Positions 7,406 through 8,184 of a stretch of 8,184 bases of DNA are shown in pieces. The notes beneath the pieces were generated by a model. It ran no database searches. It saw nothing but the letters and a program-made list of their open reading frames with translations, and was not told where the DNA came from. Location: contig JANOYC010000008.1 in NCBI GenBank assembly GCA_031428675.1, forward strand, positions 1-8,184. The letters run 5' to 3'. The position numbers and the translations under genes were made by a program. Position 1 is the stretch's first letter, and the number at the start of each line of letters is the position of its first letter. Origin of the DNA: JANOYC01 sp031428675. GTDB lineage: Bacteria > Actinomycetota > Actinomycetes > Actinomycetales > Microbacteriaceae.

Positions 7406-8184
7406 ACCGGAGCGCCGTCGAATGTGGCGCCGACGTCGTCGTTCACGTCGTCGGCGTCGGGGTTGACGGCGTCGTTTGATGGGACTGGTTCTTCGGATTC
7501 GGATGGCACGATTTCTTCGTGGGCGTGGAACTTCGGAGACGGCACGACCGGAACCGGGGCCACCACGAGCCACAGCTATGCCGCCGGCGGAACCTACACG
7601 GTCACTCTGACGGTGACCGACAACGGCGGCGCGACCGGGGCTGTCTCGAAATCCGTGACGGTGACGGCACCTCCGCCACCCCCGGGTGGTTCGATCGCCA
7701 CGGATACCTTCGAACGCACCCTCGCCTCGAGTTGGGGCTCCGCGAATACCGGTGGTGCGTGGACGATCTCAGGCACGACCGGGTATTCGGTCGGCTCCGG
7801 TTCCGGGGCGTTCACCCACAGCGCGGGAAACACCAAACGCGCCGACCTGAACGGGGTATCGGCGAGCGATGTCGACGCAACAGTGCACCTCTCGGTCGAT
7901 AAGGCCGCGACCGGATCCGGAACCTACGCCGGCATTGTGGTGCGGAAAGTCGGGTCGGACTACTACAAGGTCCGCGCCCGTTTCCAGAGCACCGGCGCTG
8001 TTGCCCTGCAACTCATGCGCGGATCATCCACGTTGCTCTCGAACGTGGACATCACCGGGCTGAGCTACACCCCAGGCACCCAGCTCCAGTTGCGCGTGCA
8101 AGCCATCGGCACCGCCCCGACCACGATCCGTGCCCGGATCTGGCCGGCCGGGACCACCGAGCCCACAACGTGGCCACTCTCGAT
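5048..8184 (+). CDS. Paralogous secreted multidomain protein: propeller, FN3, LamG, PKD, R (3' partial)
   Basis: The frame runs from ATG 5048 to the right edge without a stop: 1045 residues. GAGG 7 nt upstream and a signal peptide support the start; the Met at residue 17 would lose the basic n-region. Residues 1-36 are the Sec signal peptide (MISILAIAGSMLVMSQPAIA|DTAPP, the last part shared with the second gene). The rest: propeller ~50-449 (LYAVGDFTLVNGVTKNRIAAFD, VVIAGNFTTLNGS, VVYAGEFTQING), FN3-like ~450-549, LamG ~558-786 (DGKWHHAVGTL, SLFVDGTLVA, GAIDEVAVY), PKD ~794-872 (WNFGDGT) and R from ~886. The only two cysteines, in QDCRGDEYS and HPHMCTN, match those of the second protein. From the PKD onward the sequence is much less like the second gene and codon use changes, suggesting a swapped 3' module. 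If the layout matches, a further PKD and R should follow. The role is inferred as for its paralog: an extracellular binding or adhesion protein. Confidence 0.93.
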   Translation, partial: MGLPNPFAQRDFRAPAMISILAIAGSMLVMSQPAIADTAPPVVGTTETVTTDSLPTAQINGVVWDQVVVGDTVFAAGNFTTARPAGAAPGTQEVTRTHLLSYTLSTGVLTSFAPTINAQVRALDVSPDGTRLYAVGDFTLVNGVTKNRIAAFDLPSGALRTSFAGSANAPVYAVTASNSTVYFGGTFSQTSGVARPGRAAAVTASTGALLPWAPMLENGRAFAMEVAPDNSKVVIAGNFTTLNGSSDPGYGLGAVDPNTGANLPWAVASIVRNAGPTSAVYNLDSDANSVYGVGYNYAVGGGGGNLEGAFKASWSTGALEWLQDCRGDEYSIAAAAGAVYVAGHPHMCTNMGGFPETVPKTWHRGLAFTANATGTLPAGNMWGKPKPDILHFYPNINLGTFTGQEQGPWSVAGNANYVVYAGEFTQINGQPQQGLSRFAVKTIAPNKDAPELAGNAWTPATTAVSTGSVRVSIPANFDRDNELLVYSIVRDGNSAAPIYTTSVRSAFWDRPTITFLDSGLAPGSSHSYRVSATDPFGNVAWSSTVTTTAGTSGTLSDYAKGVFADSPTFYYRLGESSGDAVNWAGPTANTTQAGITQQMDAVVGTGATRDQAGAITGDADTAMLFNNSSTNRVYTTKQIFSDDSLSVEAWFKTTTSSGKIAGFGTSSSSTDSTSVDRHLYLNGGRVVWGVYDTGARIVQSATGFNDGKWHHAVGTLSPSGMSLFVDGTLVATRAQTVLGLRYWGDLHIGGDATWAGNKDFTGAIDEVAVYKSPLTAARVLSHFQLGTGAPSNVAPTSSFTSSASGLTASFDGTGSSDSDGTISSWAWNFGDGTTGTGATTSHSYAAGGTYTVTLTVTDNGGATGAVSKSVTVTAPPPPPGGSIATDTFERTLASSWGSANTGGAWTISGTTGYSVGSGSGAFTHSAGNTKRADLNGVSASDVDATVHLSVDKAATGSGTYAGIVVRKVGSDYYKVRARFQSTGAVALQLMRGSSTLLSNVDITGLSYTPGTQLQLRVQAIGTAPTTIRARIWPAGTTEPTTWPLS
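7427..7663 (+). repeat. PKD domain of the third gene, with atypical codon use
   Basis: Residues ~794-872: APTSSF, GSSDSDGTI, the hallmark WAWNFGDGT, YAAGGTYTVTLTVTDNGGAT and SVTV. The first 31 codons (7427-7519) contain nine TCG codons plus TTG, TTT, GGG, ACT, GGT, TCT and ATT, unlike the flanking sequence, which prefers C-ending codons. Confidence 0.85.
7703..8184 (+). repeat. R-domain copy 4 (third gene, cut by the window edge)
   Basis: From residue ~886: DTFERTLASSWG, GGAWTI, DKAATGSGTYAG, DYYKVRARF, LQLMRGSSTLLSN, GLSYTPGTQ, PTTIRARIW and EPTTW. It is clearly the same domain but the most divergent of the four (TKRADL in place of RRGVL, SNVDITG in place of ANTTVAG). About 40 residues of the domain are missing at the edge. 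Confidence 0.8.

Noticed and set aside
7427..7519. Simple-sequence or phase-variable repeat (TCG-rich run)
   Set aside because: The TCG codons are irregularly spaced among other codons and encode an ordinary PKD N-terminus; there is no perfect tandem repeat of a unit that could slip.

Overview
The window looks like a chromosomal segment of a high-GC Gram-positive actinobacterium, most likely a member of the Microbacteriaceae or a close relative. The basis is G/C-rich coding sequence with mostly G/C third positions, GAGG-type ribosome binding sites, long GC-rich hairpins without a U tract, and secreted proteins built from a delta-60-type beta-propeller, FN3, LamG and PKD modules. The lineage is an inference from style and domain content, since no marker gene is present.

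Layout: nearly all of the window is occupied by three large plus-strand genes in tandem, all coding for secreted multidomain proteins of one paralogous family. (1) Bases 2-595 are the 3' end of a first gene, only its C-terminal ~200-residue domain. (2) Bases 742-4902 are a complete 1386-residue protein: Sec signal peptide, six-motif beta-propeller-like region, FN3-like domain, LamG/jelly-roll domain, PKD, a ~200-residue repeat domain (here called R), PKD, R. (3) Bases 5048-8184 are a third gene with the same order (signal peptide, propeller, FN3, LamG, PKD, R). It is still open at the right edge; if its layout matches gene 2, about 1 kb more (PKD + R) should follow.

The two intergenic gaps are almost the same length (146 and 145 nt) and built alike: stop codon, GC-rich hairpin, about 60-90 nt of leader, then GAGG followed by CACC(GC)C and ATG. 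Each gene is therefore probably its own transcription unit, not part of a polycistronic operon.

No enzyme active site, sortase motif or C-terminal membrane anchor is visible. The likely shared role is extracellular: polysaccharide or cell-envelope binding, adhesion or matrix structure. This is inferred from the domains (LamG, PKD, jelly-roll-like R). The points of most interest are the tandem amplification itself, the four copies of the R domain, a sharp change in codon use and relatedness just after the LamG domain of the third gene, and exactly two conserved cysteines in each of the two N-terminally visible proteins. No RNA genes, insertion sequences, CRISPR arrays or integration sites were seen.
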